Shown: piece after piece, positions 45,011 to 55,330 of the stretch | How the letters are laid out: every line of letters begins with the position of its first letter | How positions within the stretch are numbered: the stretch's first letter is position 1 | DNA from: Diphasiastrum complanatum | Taxonomy: Eukaryota; Streptophyta; Lycopodiopsida; Lycopodiales; Lycopodiaceae | Direction: 5' to 3' | Assembly (NCBI GenBank): GCA_029204225.1 | Contig: CM055092.1 | Span: 74,378,857-74,442,856, forward strand | DNA length: 64,000 nucleotides | The notes under the pieces: model-generated | Told to the model about the DNA's origin: nothing | The model's database searches: none | Seen by the model: the letters and a program-made list of their open reading frames with translations, nothing else | Made by a program: the position numbers and the translations under genes

Positions 45011-45660
45011 TACATACACAAGTTGAAAAGGCTTTGTAGATCTAGAAATAGATCTAGTATAAGGTAGTCTATGTGACTTAGACAAAGCACAAGACTCACA
45101 AACATGCTTGTCATTACTTAAGGAACTTGGAAGACCAATCACAACCTTCTTCCTTGCCATTACCTCCAATGACTTGAAGTTGAGGTGTCCCATCCTTTTG
45201 TGCCAAACCTCTTGAATAGAAAATGGCTCCCTTGCAACACATCCAACTTGGTTAGCAATAACACAAGCATCAAGTTTGAACAACTTCCCTTGCCTTTTAC
45301 CTTTTCCAATCAAGAGATCCTTCCTTTTGATCAAACAAGCATCTCCATCAAACTCCACCTTGAGGCCCTTACTTAGCATTTGACTCACACTAAGCAAATT
45401 CTTGGTAATAGATGGAATAAACAAGACATCCTCAAAATGAACATTCCTATCTGTAGAGAGAGAAATAGGAATTGTTCCAATCCCTTTGATTGCACACTCA
45501 CCATCATTGGCCATGTAGATCACCCTCTTGTCATCTCCATATGCCAACAAAGAAGTGAAGTACTCTTTGTGAAAGGTCATGTGTGATCTTGCTCCACTAT
45601 CAATGGAACATGGCATATCATCAATGCTCTCTTTTTCAGCTAATAAGATTGAAGACTCAT
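44978..45660 (-). pseudogene. Copia fragment: protease and pre-integrase region
   Basis: A minus-strand frame of 212 residues reads the protease SIDSGARSHMTFHKEYF, then VLFIPSITKNLLSVSQML, KGLKVEFDGDACLIK, and GAG pre-integrase VWHKRMGHLNFKSLEV with CESCALSKSHR. Upstream on the same strand ESSILLAEKESIDD-like sequence continues gag. The integrase is cut off after about 45000. It is a different copia lineage from Copia-1 and Copia-2 (SGARSHMT rather than SGASKHMT). No LTRs are visible. Confidence 0.82.
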
Positions 45661-45947
45661 CTCTTCATCAGAGTCAATTGACATATCTTCTTATAAATCA
45701 ACATCTTATGTTGACAAGAAATTGTGTAAGCCAACTTTCATTTATTGTTGACGAATTTACCATGATAGTTGTCTCATTAACTTTAGCCTTTCTCTCAAAA
45801 TAGATGTAGTTGACTTTTGTACATGATCAGTCATTGTCAACTCAAAATCAAAAGCTAAAATACCTGTATCTTTGAAAATCAATTCATCAACCCTTGGTTG
45901 AGTTTTTGGCAATCATTTTCTCTTGCCTTCCAATCTACATGCAACAT

Positions 45948-46452
45948 TTATAAATGATACCTTTCTAAAAAAGCTTTAGTTGACATGTTTTGCAACCGAT
46001 TTACTTGTAGTATTTTTGTCTGGTTGCTATTTGGAATGAATCCAAGCACTTTTGTTACCCAAAATAGATGTTCTTCACTATTTTCATAAGCCAAAACTAC
46101 AACAAGTCTCCCCATTTGAATCTTATTAAGATCATCACACCACTTCATTTTGGCAGCTTTTACAATTTGTCTAAACTTTTCTTGAGCCCAAATAATTGAT
46201 CTCACATTCCTCACCTTGTACAAGTCATGAAAAATATTTATTTTGTGGAGCATTTGAAGGTTCAACAATTGTTGCTAGAATTGTTGACCTAAAAGGCCAT
46301 TGAAATTCATCGCTTTTGTTAAGGACTTCGAACTTGATTCCAATCTCCAATTCACGAAATTTGGAGGTCCTTCTGAAATGGTTTTCGAACAGCTTCGTGA
46401 CCGTTTTTCTCCTGATGATTTTGCTAGCAGGTTTTTTGCTCTTCAATAGCAT
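45948..46452 (-). pseudogene. Unknown two-frame ORF, possibly transposon-derived
   Basis: Two overlapping minus-strand stretches (46225-46452 and 45948-46268) read RKTVTKLFENHF, then MGRLVVVLAYENSEEHLFWVTKVLGFI. The FWVTKVLG segment looks protein-like, but I cannot name a family. A frameshift separates the pieces. Confidence 0.3.
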
Positions 46453-46601
46453 GTGGGCGTAATCCTTTTACCATTGCTCACACATTCTTGGTGCTGCTCG
46501 TTTGATAGCCTTGGATAACCTTGACAGTGGTGTATGTCCAATGGTTATTGCTCTCTTGGCCCCCACACACAACGCGTGGACACACACACACACACACACA
46601 T

Positions 46602-46633
<32 letters not shown>

Positions 46634-47440
46634 CTTTTCGTTCCATCCCGATTCCCCTTTCTTCTGTGTTATTCCCCTCTCTTATAATTTCTCACCCCCT
46701 CTTAATCTCATTGTAATGGGGTCTGATCGCCCCCAAACCAGTTCATTGCGCACTACGATATCATTTCATATAGTAGTTATGAAATGTCAAGCCTACCTTT
46801 GTTGAATAGAACTATTCAACATGGCCCTTTTCAACATGGCAGTTGTTAGGTGGTCTGGGCACCATGCCATTTAGCTTTAGGGTTCTCACCCCTCCCTCAC
46901 ATTATATCGCCCACTCTCTTGCTAATGGTTCAGCTTGAAGAAAAAAAAGAAGAGGAGGAGGAGGAGGAGGAGGATGAGGAGGAAGAAGAAGATGATGATG
47001 ATGATGAGGAGGAGGAAGAAGAAGAAGATGAGAGGACTTACATTTGTCCTGCTTCCTCTTGCTCTTGCTCTTGCTCTTGCTTCCTCTTGCTTCTCCTTTT
47101 GTGCCGATTGGTTTTTCTCTCTTTCTCTTGAAAAAACACTCTATTCAAAGCTGGAAAGGCAGATTTAGATCGCTGGAAGGGGGTGTCTTACCTCTTCCCA
47201 TCTCTGGCTACAAGCTGAGGTGAAGGTCTCCTTCACTAGCTCCATCTTCATCTCCCTCCATTGGTCACAGCAGAAAAAATCTAATAACTTCTGATCTCAA
47301 CAGAACCTAAAAAATCTCTCCGGTCAAAATGTGTGTCAAATTATTGAACTGTTCATAGATCTGACCGTTCATTTTTGGTTCTTTTACTATTTTGATTGTT
47401 TTTGAAATTTGTTTGCAATTTTTTTTAAAAAGAAAGCAAT
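46453..47440. other. Low-complexity region: (CA)n, (GAG/GAA)n, (GAT)n
   Basis: CACACA tracts fill 46581-46632. A purine-rich GAA/GAG/GAT tract fills about 46938-47035, followed by CTTGCTCTTGCTC repeats. Long reading frames here are low-complexity artefacts. Confidence 0.6.
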
Positions 47441-47860
47441 GGTCAAAAAGGTCTTTCCAGTGCTTGGGGAAATCTAGGGTGCGAAATCGGGCGTCCTATC
47501 TTTGGCACAACTACGTAAACTGCATGCAGGATCAAGCTCAAGACCAGAAGATTTTCGGGTGAAGTGAATGCTCAGCATCTCAAGAAGGACCAGTTGTGAC
47601 TCCACTTCCAGAACTGCATAAGAACATGCAAACAAAAATGTTCTGCTGCTGAAGCGTTCTTGAGAATTGCAGTTCTACTTCTCCATGAAAAAGGTACATA
47701 CACAAGTGAGCTTTTTTTCATTCTGATTATTGAAAGATCTGCTCATCACAACAACACAGACTCTGCAAATTTTATTTGGAAAGTCTTAATTGCTCCTTCA
47801 AATCCACGTCAAACGTTTTTAGGGTGATTTCAGAGACAACACCCACTGATGCTCCAAACA
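47440..47860. repeat. Block shared with 51220-51625
   Basis: GAAAGCAATGGTCAAAAAGG, CTCAAGACC-AGAAGATTTT and ATTTCAGAGACAACACCCAC recur near 51464, 51220 and 51592. Both blocks lie in large members of the GGACGCG family, but the order of pieces differs. Confidence 0.6.
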
Positions 47861-48122
47861 CCCAGCTCACGAATTACTTATGCTCCGAACCCTAAACCCT
47901 AAACCCTAAACCTACACATTGCTATGTTATATAGGATGAGATCGATTTCTCCTCGGATGAACCCCAATAACTTACTAATTACTTATGCTACAACTTCATC
48001 ACTGGACCCTCACCCTTAAATCTTGGTTGCAATACGTCGTCTCCCAGTAGCCCACTATCATCTTTGGAATGGCTGTATCACATTGGAGTCTGGAAAGTGT
48101 AGCACTGAACGTTCCTTAGATA

Positions 48123-48159
<37 letters not shown>

Positions 48160-48410
48160 CAGCTCATTGCACAAATTACATATGTTAAGCTACAAAGGTC
48201 GCGTTTCAGAAAACCAGGCGCATGTTGTCCAAAAAAGCATATTGTATATTAATTTAAGAGACGTATAAAAAAAACATTACGCATCCGGCCACATAGGGCT
48301 GGGTCTGTTTGTAAACTTCTGTCTAACTATATGCCGCCTCATTTACTCCCAAAAATTATATAGAAACAGTCCGCCACATATGGCTGGACCTTTATTTGGG
48401 CTCTACATTA

Positions 48411-48859
48411 CTAGGGCGCCGAAGAGCCCACAGACTCGTCGTCCCGGTCAGGTGCATTATTTTGTCGCTCTGCCTCCTGGCTGGCCTGACGACGAAGGGC
48501 CCTTTCCCGGACCATGGCCAGCTGTTCTGCGGTGAAGTTAATTCCAATCCGCTGTGGTTCCTCGCCCTCGCCAGCGGGGGTAGGGGGGAGCAGGTCCGAG
48601 AGTCGCAGGGCACATGGCTGCAGCTCCGGTAGTCCTGCCATTATCTCTCGCTGGCGCTCGTGAAATTCTGCCTCTTGCTTCCGATGCCGTTCGTTGTGCT
48701 GGTTGACATCTTCCAGGAGCTTCTCTGTCTGCACACAAAGAAGACCGTCAAGCCAAATCCCACGATGGAAATAAACTGTGAAAAACGAAATAGAAGCCTA
48801 TATTGCAAGCGAATAGGTACAGGGCAAACACTCACGTCAGTTGGTGCGCGCCCTGCCAT
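48411..48859 (-). CDS. Companion ORF copy 3 (element C), spliced
   Basis: Exon 1 is 48859-48836 (MAGRAPTD). A consensus donor GTGAGT starts at 48835 and an acceptor TGTGTGCAG ends at 48729. Exon 2 (48728-48411) reads TEKLLEDVNQHNERHRKQEA, then PAGEGEE, GINFTAEQLAMVRERALRRQ and RQNNAP. The total is about 113 residues. The join restores an N-terminus that matches copy 1 (MAERIPP..., then LEEDVRRHNQRHRKQEA), which has no intron. Coding potential is intact. It probably encodes a helical, charged nuclear protein; function unknown. The upstream (CT)n and TTTAGGG sequence would be the promoter region. Confidence 0.65.
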
Positions 48860-48953
48860 CTCCCACTAGATTCTTCTACCCTTTGTCTGTCTGTCTCTCT
48901 CTCTCTATCTCTCTCTCTGTGTGTCCCTCTCTCCCTATGCCCTAAACCCTAAA

Positions 48954-48954
<1 letters not shown>

Positions 48955-49045
<91 letters not shown>

Positions 49046-49060
49046 TTTTAGGGTTTAGGA
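48955..49060. repeat. (CT)n and (GC)n tracts with TTTAGGG in element C arm
   Basis: CT tract about 48957-49030, then GCGCGC about 49031-49046, then TTTTAGGGTTTAGG. CCCTAAACCC also precedes the CT tract. Confidence 0.85.
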
Positions 49061-50270
49061 GCCAAACTTTTTTTTTTTGAAAAAAAAGTATGCGTCCGAG
49101 TCCTGGACGCGTCCAGCGTCCAAAAATTTAAAAAAAAAAAAATGGACGCGTCCGACCCCTCGTCTGGGGGTTGGACGCGTCCGGGTCCGGGCGTCGGACG
49201 TGGACGCGGACGTCAAAAGGCCACGTTCGCCCTGGACCCTTATGTCTGATATTATTATACACTATGAAATATATATATATAATAAATTTCAGGGATGCGC
49301 GTCCTGGCCGGACGCAAGCAATCCGTGTCCGGCGTCCGGAACCGGACGCGTCTGACCCCCGACGCGAGGTCAGACGCGTACACATTTATTTATTTATTTA
49401 TTTTTATCTTTTTACCACTAAATATCACTAAAAATTAAAAAAATGAAAAACAAAGTGGAAGCGTCCGGACCCCCGGACGCACCCCTCTCCCCCCGCTCGC
49501 TTCCACATGCCCAAAAACAAATAAAAATAATCCCCCCCCGGAATCAATTATCAAAGAGTGTTTGGCACATACTTGCCCCCTCCTGTGAAAAAAAACGAAA
49601 AAGGTACCAAATTTTTTTTGCAACAAATCTAACCACTGCCCATGCCTCCCATAATTGAGATGCCACAGAATCGGGCAAACAATTTGTAATTTTGACCAGA
49701 AAACTCTCTTGTGCTCTCGCTATCTCGCTCGCTCTCTCTCTCTCTCTCTCTGGCCAGAAGAGCAAGCATCTGTGTCAGGCATATCCATGATATGCTTTCT
49801 TGCTTTCTCATGTGAACTAGTTTCCAGACGAGAACAAACTTTTGTGCGAGCTTTATCAGATGATTCATCTCCACTTGAGATACTGAAGTGTTCTTGACTT
49901 TCAGGATTCCAATTTGTATCGTCCTCAAATGTTTACACTGCTAAGGAGCTTGTATCTAAACCTTACCGATCAAGTCAATTTTACTACTAAGACTAGCCGC
50001 ATAACTAGGAATCTCTTTCAAAAAGTCAGGCTTGTCTACCCTAAGAAGATTGAAGAGCTCTTCAAAATTGTTTTGAGACACAATACTTGACAACAAGACT
50101 CGACGCTTTGTTCTAATGCCCTTCGATTTTCCCTACCGCATAGTCTTAGCAGATATTTGCTTGTGTTCAGATCCATCTCCAAGTAGGAGCCAATAGGTGA
50201 AATGAATGCTTACTAATCAATAAGCAAAATTGTGTCATTCACCACAGGGATCCACAAGACCTACACAGTA

Positions 50271-50774
50271 CTATGTCTTATATGATGAGATCGGTTTAGG
50301 GTTTGAGATGAACTCCAACAACAACACAAAGGAAACATGAATTCTGTCACGACTGCAGCAGAACAGAATGGGATGATCGGATCGCAGGATGAGAATTTTT
50401 GAGAACCACTCTTTGTGAGTTGAAGCCTTCTCAATCTTTTCTCTGCATTTATTTTTGCCACAAGGCGATAAACAAAGACCTTGTGCTTTTGACCAATTTC
50501 GAATGCTTAGGAAATTGCATGTCGTGCTATAGCAGGAATCCTCCAAATTTACTTTCCTCAAACGCCAAACCAATCTAAGGACACAGGGATCAATACATAT
50601 CCCTGTCAATGAGGCCTCTAGCTTCATTCTATTATTTGTACATGTCTTCTCAGGTAATCCAAGTGTCTTATGTTGTCCGGGCATAACTTTCAAAAAAATT
50701 GTGAAGTCACAAATACTAGGCAAGTTTTCTAGAACTTCTCCTTTATACCAATTAACAAAGCCTCCTTTATCCAA
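50271..50774 (-). pseudogene. Unknown 167-residue open frame in element K/J
   Basis: An open minus-strand frame with no family recognised. It contains FTIFLKVMPGQHKTLGLPEK and KNKCREKIEKAS. It may be captured sequence or chance. A TTTAGGG motif lies near 50294. Confidence 0.25.
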
Positions 50775-51159
50775 GGTTCGTTATCCAAGGGTCAAGTCAA
50801 CCATATTCACATTTTTTGCCTAAACAAATTTTGCCTTCAGTTTAGTTGGACTTGTTGCTGCTCTTGAAAACATAGGATTTGAACTGTGCTTTGGATAATT
50901 GAGGTATCTTTTGGGAAAGGACTTTTAAATATAATATTCTCCTAAGTAAGGGTGGTCGTGGTGTAGTTGTGTATTAATATATATTTTTGACAATCTGAGG
51001 TGTGGTAGCTCGAGCCTAAACACCATCACAAGAAATGGGGTTACATTAGAATAAATATGCTAAACTTCAATCATATTCAGAAAAGCATGAGCCTGGTGGA
51101 AGAGTCTTGAAATTGAGTATTCAAAATTGTAAACATACACTGCAAAGGAGCTTACATCT

Positions 51160-51163
<4 letters not shown>

Positions 51164-51220
<57 letters not shown>
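51164..51220. repeat. (CT)n microsatellite
   Basis: Pure CT repeat of about 56 bp. Confidence 0.9.
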
Positions 51221-51224
<4 letters not shown>

Positions 51225-51511
51225 ACCGGAAGATTTTTGGGAGAAGTATCCTCGTGTTCTTTGTGTGTGGGAAATGCCCTTCATCTACAAAACTTTTAAC
51301 CACGTTCTTCTCTACAGTTTTATGGGCTTCATACCGGTTGTGTAAAGGAATTGGCTTCACTGCCCATTTCCTTATCTCGGACGCCCAAGGAAGCTGCATG
51401 CCTTCTAGGGGTAGTGATCAATACCCTTTCACCTGGATATTTGGCCAGGAAGATTTGTAAGAAAGCAATGGTCAAAAAGGTCCTTCCAGTGCACGCAGAT
51501 GATAGGAGTGG

Positions 51512-51871
51512 TTGTGTCGCCTTTACGTAGTCAAGGATTTTATCACATCATTTAATTGCTCCTTCAAATCCATGTCAAACGTTTTTGGTGAGATTTCAGA
51601 GACAACACCCACTGATTTCCAATCAGTGAATTTTCCTGCCGAGGAAGTGAAGATCTTGGAGTACCAAGAAAAAGCAGAGCTAGACTATGTAGAATGGCTT
51701 GAAGTTGAGAAATATGTTGAGACCCAACGTAGTGTGTTCAAGGATGTTGAGAGTTTCCAGAAAGGTGCTGGATACAGAGCTCCTGGAGCTAGGCAACTTC
51801 AAGATCAAGCTATGCAAGCTGCTCAAGCTATGCTTGACCACATAATTTTCTTGGATAACTGTTTCCGGTGA
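51512..51871 (+). pseudogene. Unknown ORF fragment, possibly captured exon
   Basis: A 119-residue frame. Its second half looks protein-like (EVKILEYQEKAELDYVEWLE, ETQRSVFKDVESFQK, GARQLQDQAMQAAQAML). The first part overlaps the block shared with element C. I cannot assign a family. Confidence 0.35.
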
Positions 51872-52028
51872 TGTTTACCATCTTGCCTTGTCCAGAAGCT
51901 ATCTGCGCCAGATGTGACCTCCACCAGATACAACCTCCACCAAATAGCACCTCCACTAGATGCGACCTCCACCAGTAAAACCTGCAGCGCTGATCTTCTC
52001 CTTCCGTAGATCCCGATCTTAACGAGAT

Positions 52029-52437
52029 GGCTCTGATACCATGTTAGAATCGAAGAGATTCTCTAATCGGAGTAGACTAATCTTATTAGTACTCACACAA
52101 AACATCAACCACAAGCTGAAGAAGAAGAGAGACTGCAAGAAGCTATGCTTCATAAGTTGGAAACTGAGATAACAATGGAGGTGGGCGCCCATCTACTCTT
52201 ATAGAGGCTGTCCACAATGAAAAGCAAAAGCTATTCTACTACAATAGCAATTGAAATGCTAATTATGAAGTCTTAACAATAGAAATCTATGCTAACTTGG
52301 TTAAAATAAATTTCTATACTATTCTAGCAAAATTGGTACTAACTTAGGTACCTATACTAAAAATAGAAATAGGCCTTCTAGCACGCAGGCTGGTCTCTAC
52401 AATCAACCATTAATTCTAACACCTCCCTCCTTAAACA
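52029..52437 (-). mobile_element. Copia LTR flanked by both PBS and PPT
   Basis: On the minus strand: purine tract TGTTTAAGGAGGGAGG (52437-52422), LTR 52421-52042 (380 bp, TGTTAGAATTAATGG...TTCTAACA), then PBS TGGTATCAGAGCC (52041-52029) and leader. A normal solo LTR has neither PPT nor PBS. Confidence 0.7.
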
Positions 52438-52741
52438 CTAAACCATATCTCTCTCTCTCTCTCTCTCTCTCTCCCCCCCCCCTAAACCATATCTCTCTCC
52501 TTTTCTCTCTCACACGTGCGCGTGGGCTCTAAACGCGGCCAGACTCCCTCTCTTTGTTTTTTCTTTTTTTTTTCAAAAAAAAAAATGTGTCCAAGACGCT
52601 GGACGCGTCCAGCGTCCCAAAAAAAAAAATTAGAAAAAAAATGGACGCGTCCGACCCCGCGTCCGGGGGTCGGACTCGTCCGGGTCCGAACGCCGGATGT
52701 GGATGCAAAAAGCCTGCGTTCGGCCCGGACCCGCATGTCTG

Positions 52742-52742
<1 letters not shown>

Positions 52743-52791
<49 letters not shown>
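52743..52791. repeat. (TA)n microsatellite at the end of element K/J
   Basis: About 48 bp of TA directly following CGCATGTCTG. Confidence 0.9.
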
Positions 52792-52792
<1 letters not shown>

Positions 52793-53002
52793 TATATTTC
52801 GTTGTGATTCGCGTTCTGGAATGATATTGTTTTTTTTCTTTGAAAAATTTGAAAAAAAAAACTCTTTAATATGTAAAAAAATATGAACAAGAGTAGAAAA
52901 AGAATTTAGAGACGGTCTAAAAGATACGATAGTAAAAGAAAATAAAATAAATAGTGTATTTTATGTTTTTCTAATAAAAATTCAAAAAAGAAGGTAGGTA
53001 CA

Positions 53003-53057
53003 TGTTTCGAGAAACCCTAATGGGATTTTCCGAAGCACGTTTCGGAACGCTTCATGC

Positions 53058-53093
<36 letters not shown>

Positions 53094-53165
53094 CTTGCAC
53101 GTTCCGTTCTAGATGGTGTTCCAAAATGTGATTTGGGAAATTCCACTAGGGTTTCTCGGAACGTG
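53003..53165. repeat. Foldback (inverted-repeat) element around (TA)n
   Basis: The arm at about 53003-53047 (GTTTCGAGAAACCCTAATGG...) pairs imperfectly with about 53121-53165 (reverse complement GTTCCGAGAAACCCTAGTGG...). The centre is a TA microsatellite. Confidence 0.7.
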
Positions 53166-53237
53166 CAATAATTATTTTTCCCAAAAAAAAAAAGATTTTA
53201 TACTGTTTTTTTGTTTTCTGTGTGTAAAAGTGCTGAA

Positions 53238-53329
53238 AAAAAATAGCGATCCGGAATGAGCGTTCAAAATTGCTATCACAGTTGATTAAGTTTTTGATTC
53301 CAAACGCTCATTCCGGATCGCTATTTTTT
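53238..53329. repeat. Perfect 27-bp inverted repeat (hairpin)
   Basis: 53238-53264 (containing AGCGATCCGGAATGAGCGTT) is exactly complementary to 53303-53329, with a 38-nt loop. Confidence 0.8.
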
Positions 53330-53437
53330 ATTAATTTTTGCTATTTTTGAGGATTCTTTATGGAAAATTCTTTAATTATTTCACACGTGTCGTGGGAGTT
53401 GTGGATCAGAAGCCCCACGACATGTGGAACTATAACA

Positions 53438-53438
<1 letters not shown>

Positions 53439-53476
<38 letters not shown>

Positions 53477-53562
53477 TGCGAATTGCGAATCGTTGAAATT
53501 ATGATTTGCTATAGCAAATCGTTGCATTGAAAAAGGGAGTCTGAGCTTGGAGTCCGCACTAT

Positions 53563-53648
<86 letters not shown>
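53439..53648. repeat. (CA)n, (GT)n and (GA)n microsatellites
   Basis: CA tract about 53439-53475; GT tract about 53565-53587 running directly into a GA tract about 53588-53648. Confidence 0.9.
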
Positions 53649-53649
<1 letters not shown>

Positions 53650-54284
53650 GGAGAGTCATGATGGTTTTCTGCATATGAGCATTTGGCGTCAATCTACTCA
53701 TCTTTTCGGAGGTGGTGCACAATGGGTAGGGCATTTTGGTTGGTTGGCCTAGTCCATATTAAATTCCATGAGCTGCACTTGTTTAGAATATGCTTTTGTT
53801 GTGATTTGCACTATATAAGCAATTAGAAGCAATCTTCCGAGCATTTAAAATTGGTCCAAAGCACAAGGGCCTAACTGCTCGGAGTTGGACCCGAAACAAC
53901 TGGAAACCCATTTTATTTTAATCTTGTCCTTTTTTTGTTTCTATAGGTACCCATATTGCATATATTTAAAAAAAAAGAAAAGGAAATGTTTGCCTTGGAG
54001 GGTATAAGATACCCATTGAGCTCTCACTATTGCATGCTTGATTTTGATGTTAGTAGCTACATGCTGCTGGTGTGGCTCCTCTATCTCTTGTGAGTAATTG
54101 ATCCATAGCTTGGAGGCTAGATCTGTACGATCTAGGTTTGGTTGGGTTGCTTTGTCCACAATCCGATTCCCTTGCGATTCTGTGAATCACGAATCTCAGA
54201 ATTGCGATTTGCGAACCATAATTGTTTTTTTCCTCGCAGTTTGGATCGTTGTCCGAGGACCGCGATTCGGCAGTGCATCTATGT
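53649..54284. other. Unassigned sequence
   Basis: No gene recognised between the GA tract and derivative M. Confidence 0.4.
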
Positions 54285-54496
54285 CAGACATGAGGGTCCG
54301 AGCCGGACGTGGGCAATCGGTGTCTGCGTCTGGCGTCCGGACCCGGACTTGTCCGACCCCCGGCGCGTCCATTTTTTTTTATTTTATTTTGTATTTTTTT
54401 AACCCTAATTAACACTAAAATAAAAAGAAAAAGGGTGGACGCATCCACTCGCGGACGCGCCCCTGGCGCATCCGCGTCCACCATCCGCTTCCTTAG
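54285..54496 (+). mobile_element. MITE-like family derivative M (both ends intact)
   Basis: 212 bp from CAGACATGAGGGTCCGAG to CCGCTTCCTTAG. Flanks are atctatgt (left) and atatatat (right), which agree at 6 of 8 positions. It has the same terminal pair as element A. Confidence 0.82.
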
Positions 54497-54518
54497 ATAT
54501 ATATATATAGTAGTAGTC

Positions 54519-54785
54519 CAGGGATGAGGGTCCGGGCCGGAATGGCCGCGTCCGACCCCCAGACGCGGGGTTGGACGCGTCCAATTTTATTTTATTTTAT
54601 TTATTTTTAACCAAAAAACCCTAAAAATAATTAAAAAAAATAAAAAACGGACGTGTCCGTACCGCCGTACGCACCCGTGGCTTCAGTTTTTATTTTTAAA
54701 TTTTTTTTTTGTCTAATTTTTTTTTTAAAAATTTAGAAAAAAAAAAAAAAACGAGCACGTCCGCGTCCACCGTCCGCTTCCTTAG
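54519..54785 (+). mobile_element. MITE-like family derivative N
   Basis: About 267 bp from CAGGGATGAGGGTCCGGG to CCGCTTCCTTAG, followed by atatatac. It lies just 22 bp from M in the same orientation. Confidence 0.78.
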
Positions 54786-55215
54786 ATATATACATATAAG
54801 CCAGAAATTCCTGTTAAGATTCCAGCCATGGTCCAGGAAACACTGATATAGTCGTTCTTGGAACTATATAAGTTTCCTATTTAAGATATCTTTGCATGAT
54901 GGATGTTCTATAGTGGTGCTTGCAGGCTGTTTTGAAAACAATTTAGAAGTTTGATCACAGTTTTTCTTTTACATAGATGTAATGCATATAGATTCCTTTT
55001 GAAGATACGTAGCTATGCTTTTTTTACGCACTTGTGTGCATGTATTTACTTAAATTATGTGGACAGATATGAGTTAACATGTGGTAAAAGGGTAAGAACT
55101 CTCAAGAGTGAAGATAGATGTAGTAACACTCAATCTGACAATATATAGCAAACCTTTTATGAGAAGCCAAAGTTTTCATGTATCATTTTCTAAGCCTTTT
55201 CTGTATTTTTTTCAG

Positions 55216-55330
55216 CCTGATATAAGGTCAAATTTCGAAATATCCTGCATGACATTCCAGAAAGCTAAAAAATTGAAAATATATGGTTCACCTCAATCCT
55301 GGATTGGCACATATGCATACACAATCAAGG
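55216..55330 (+). other. Candidate orphan exon of an unknown gene
   Basis: A pyrimidine-rich acceptor (TATTTTTTTCAG) precedes an open stretch reading PDIRSNFEISCMTFQKAKKL then KIYGSPQSWIGTYAYTIK, ending at a plausible donor (AAG|GTCTCT). The peptide looks protein-like but I cannot name the family, and no partner exons were found. Confidence 0.3.

Larger units (their letters stand above)
47870..49248 (-). mobile_element. Element C: family member with companion gene, left end not visible
   Basis: The right end (49070-49248) is the reverse complement of the left arm of element A: GGACGCG array, then CCTTATGTCTG. Inward lie a long (CT)n (48960-49030), TTTAGGG motifs, the companion gene and its conserved 3' flank (48180-48410). 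ATTACTTATGCTCC at 47875 matches the block near A's right arm. The R-type terminus is not found, so C may be truncated or rearranged. Confidence 0.65.
49290..52741 (-). mobile_element. Element K/J: composite family member
   Basis: At left, 49290 starts CAGGGATGCGCGTCCTGG (L-like) and a GGACGCG array runs to about 49515. This is followed by the reverse complement of element A's right inner arm (49515-49760, for example CTTGCCCCCTCCTGT and ATGCCTCCCAT). The right end (52590-52741) is the reverse complement of A's left arm, ending GGACCCGCATGTCTG before a 50-bp (TA)n. The interior holds unknown ORFs, a block shared with element C and a copia LTR. It may be two abutting elements rather than one. 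Confidence 0.5.

Noticed and set aside
46850-47168. Acidic Glu/Asp-rich frame
   Set aside because: It is a translated GAA/GAG/GAT low-complexity tract without start context or homologues.
47889-47912. Interstitial telomere
   Set aside because: Only three CCCTAAA units inside a transposon arm; better read as telo-box motifs.
53567-53752. Val/Cys then Arg/Glu repeat frame
   Set aside because: Translated (GT)n and (GA)n microsatellite.
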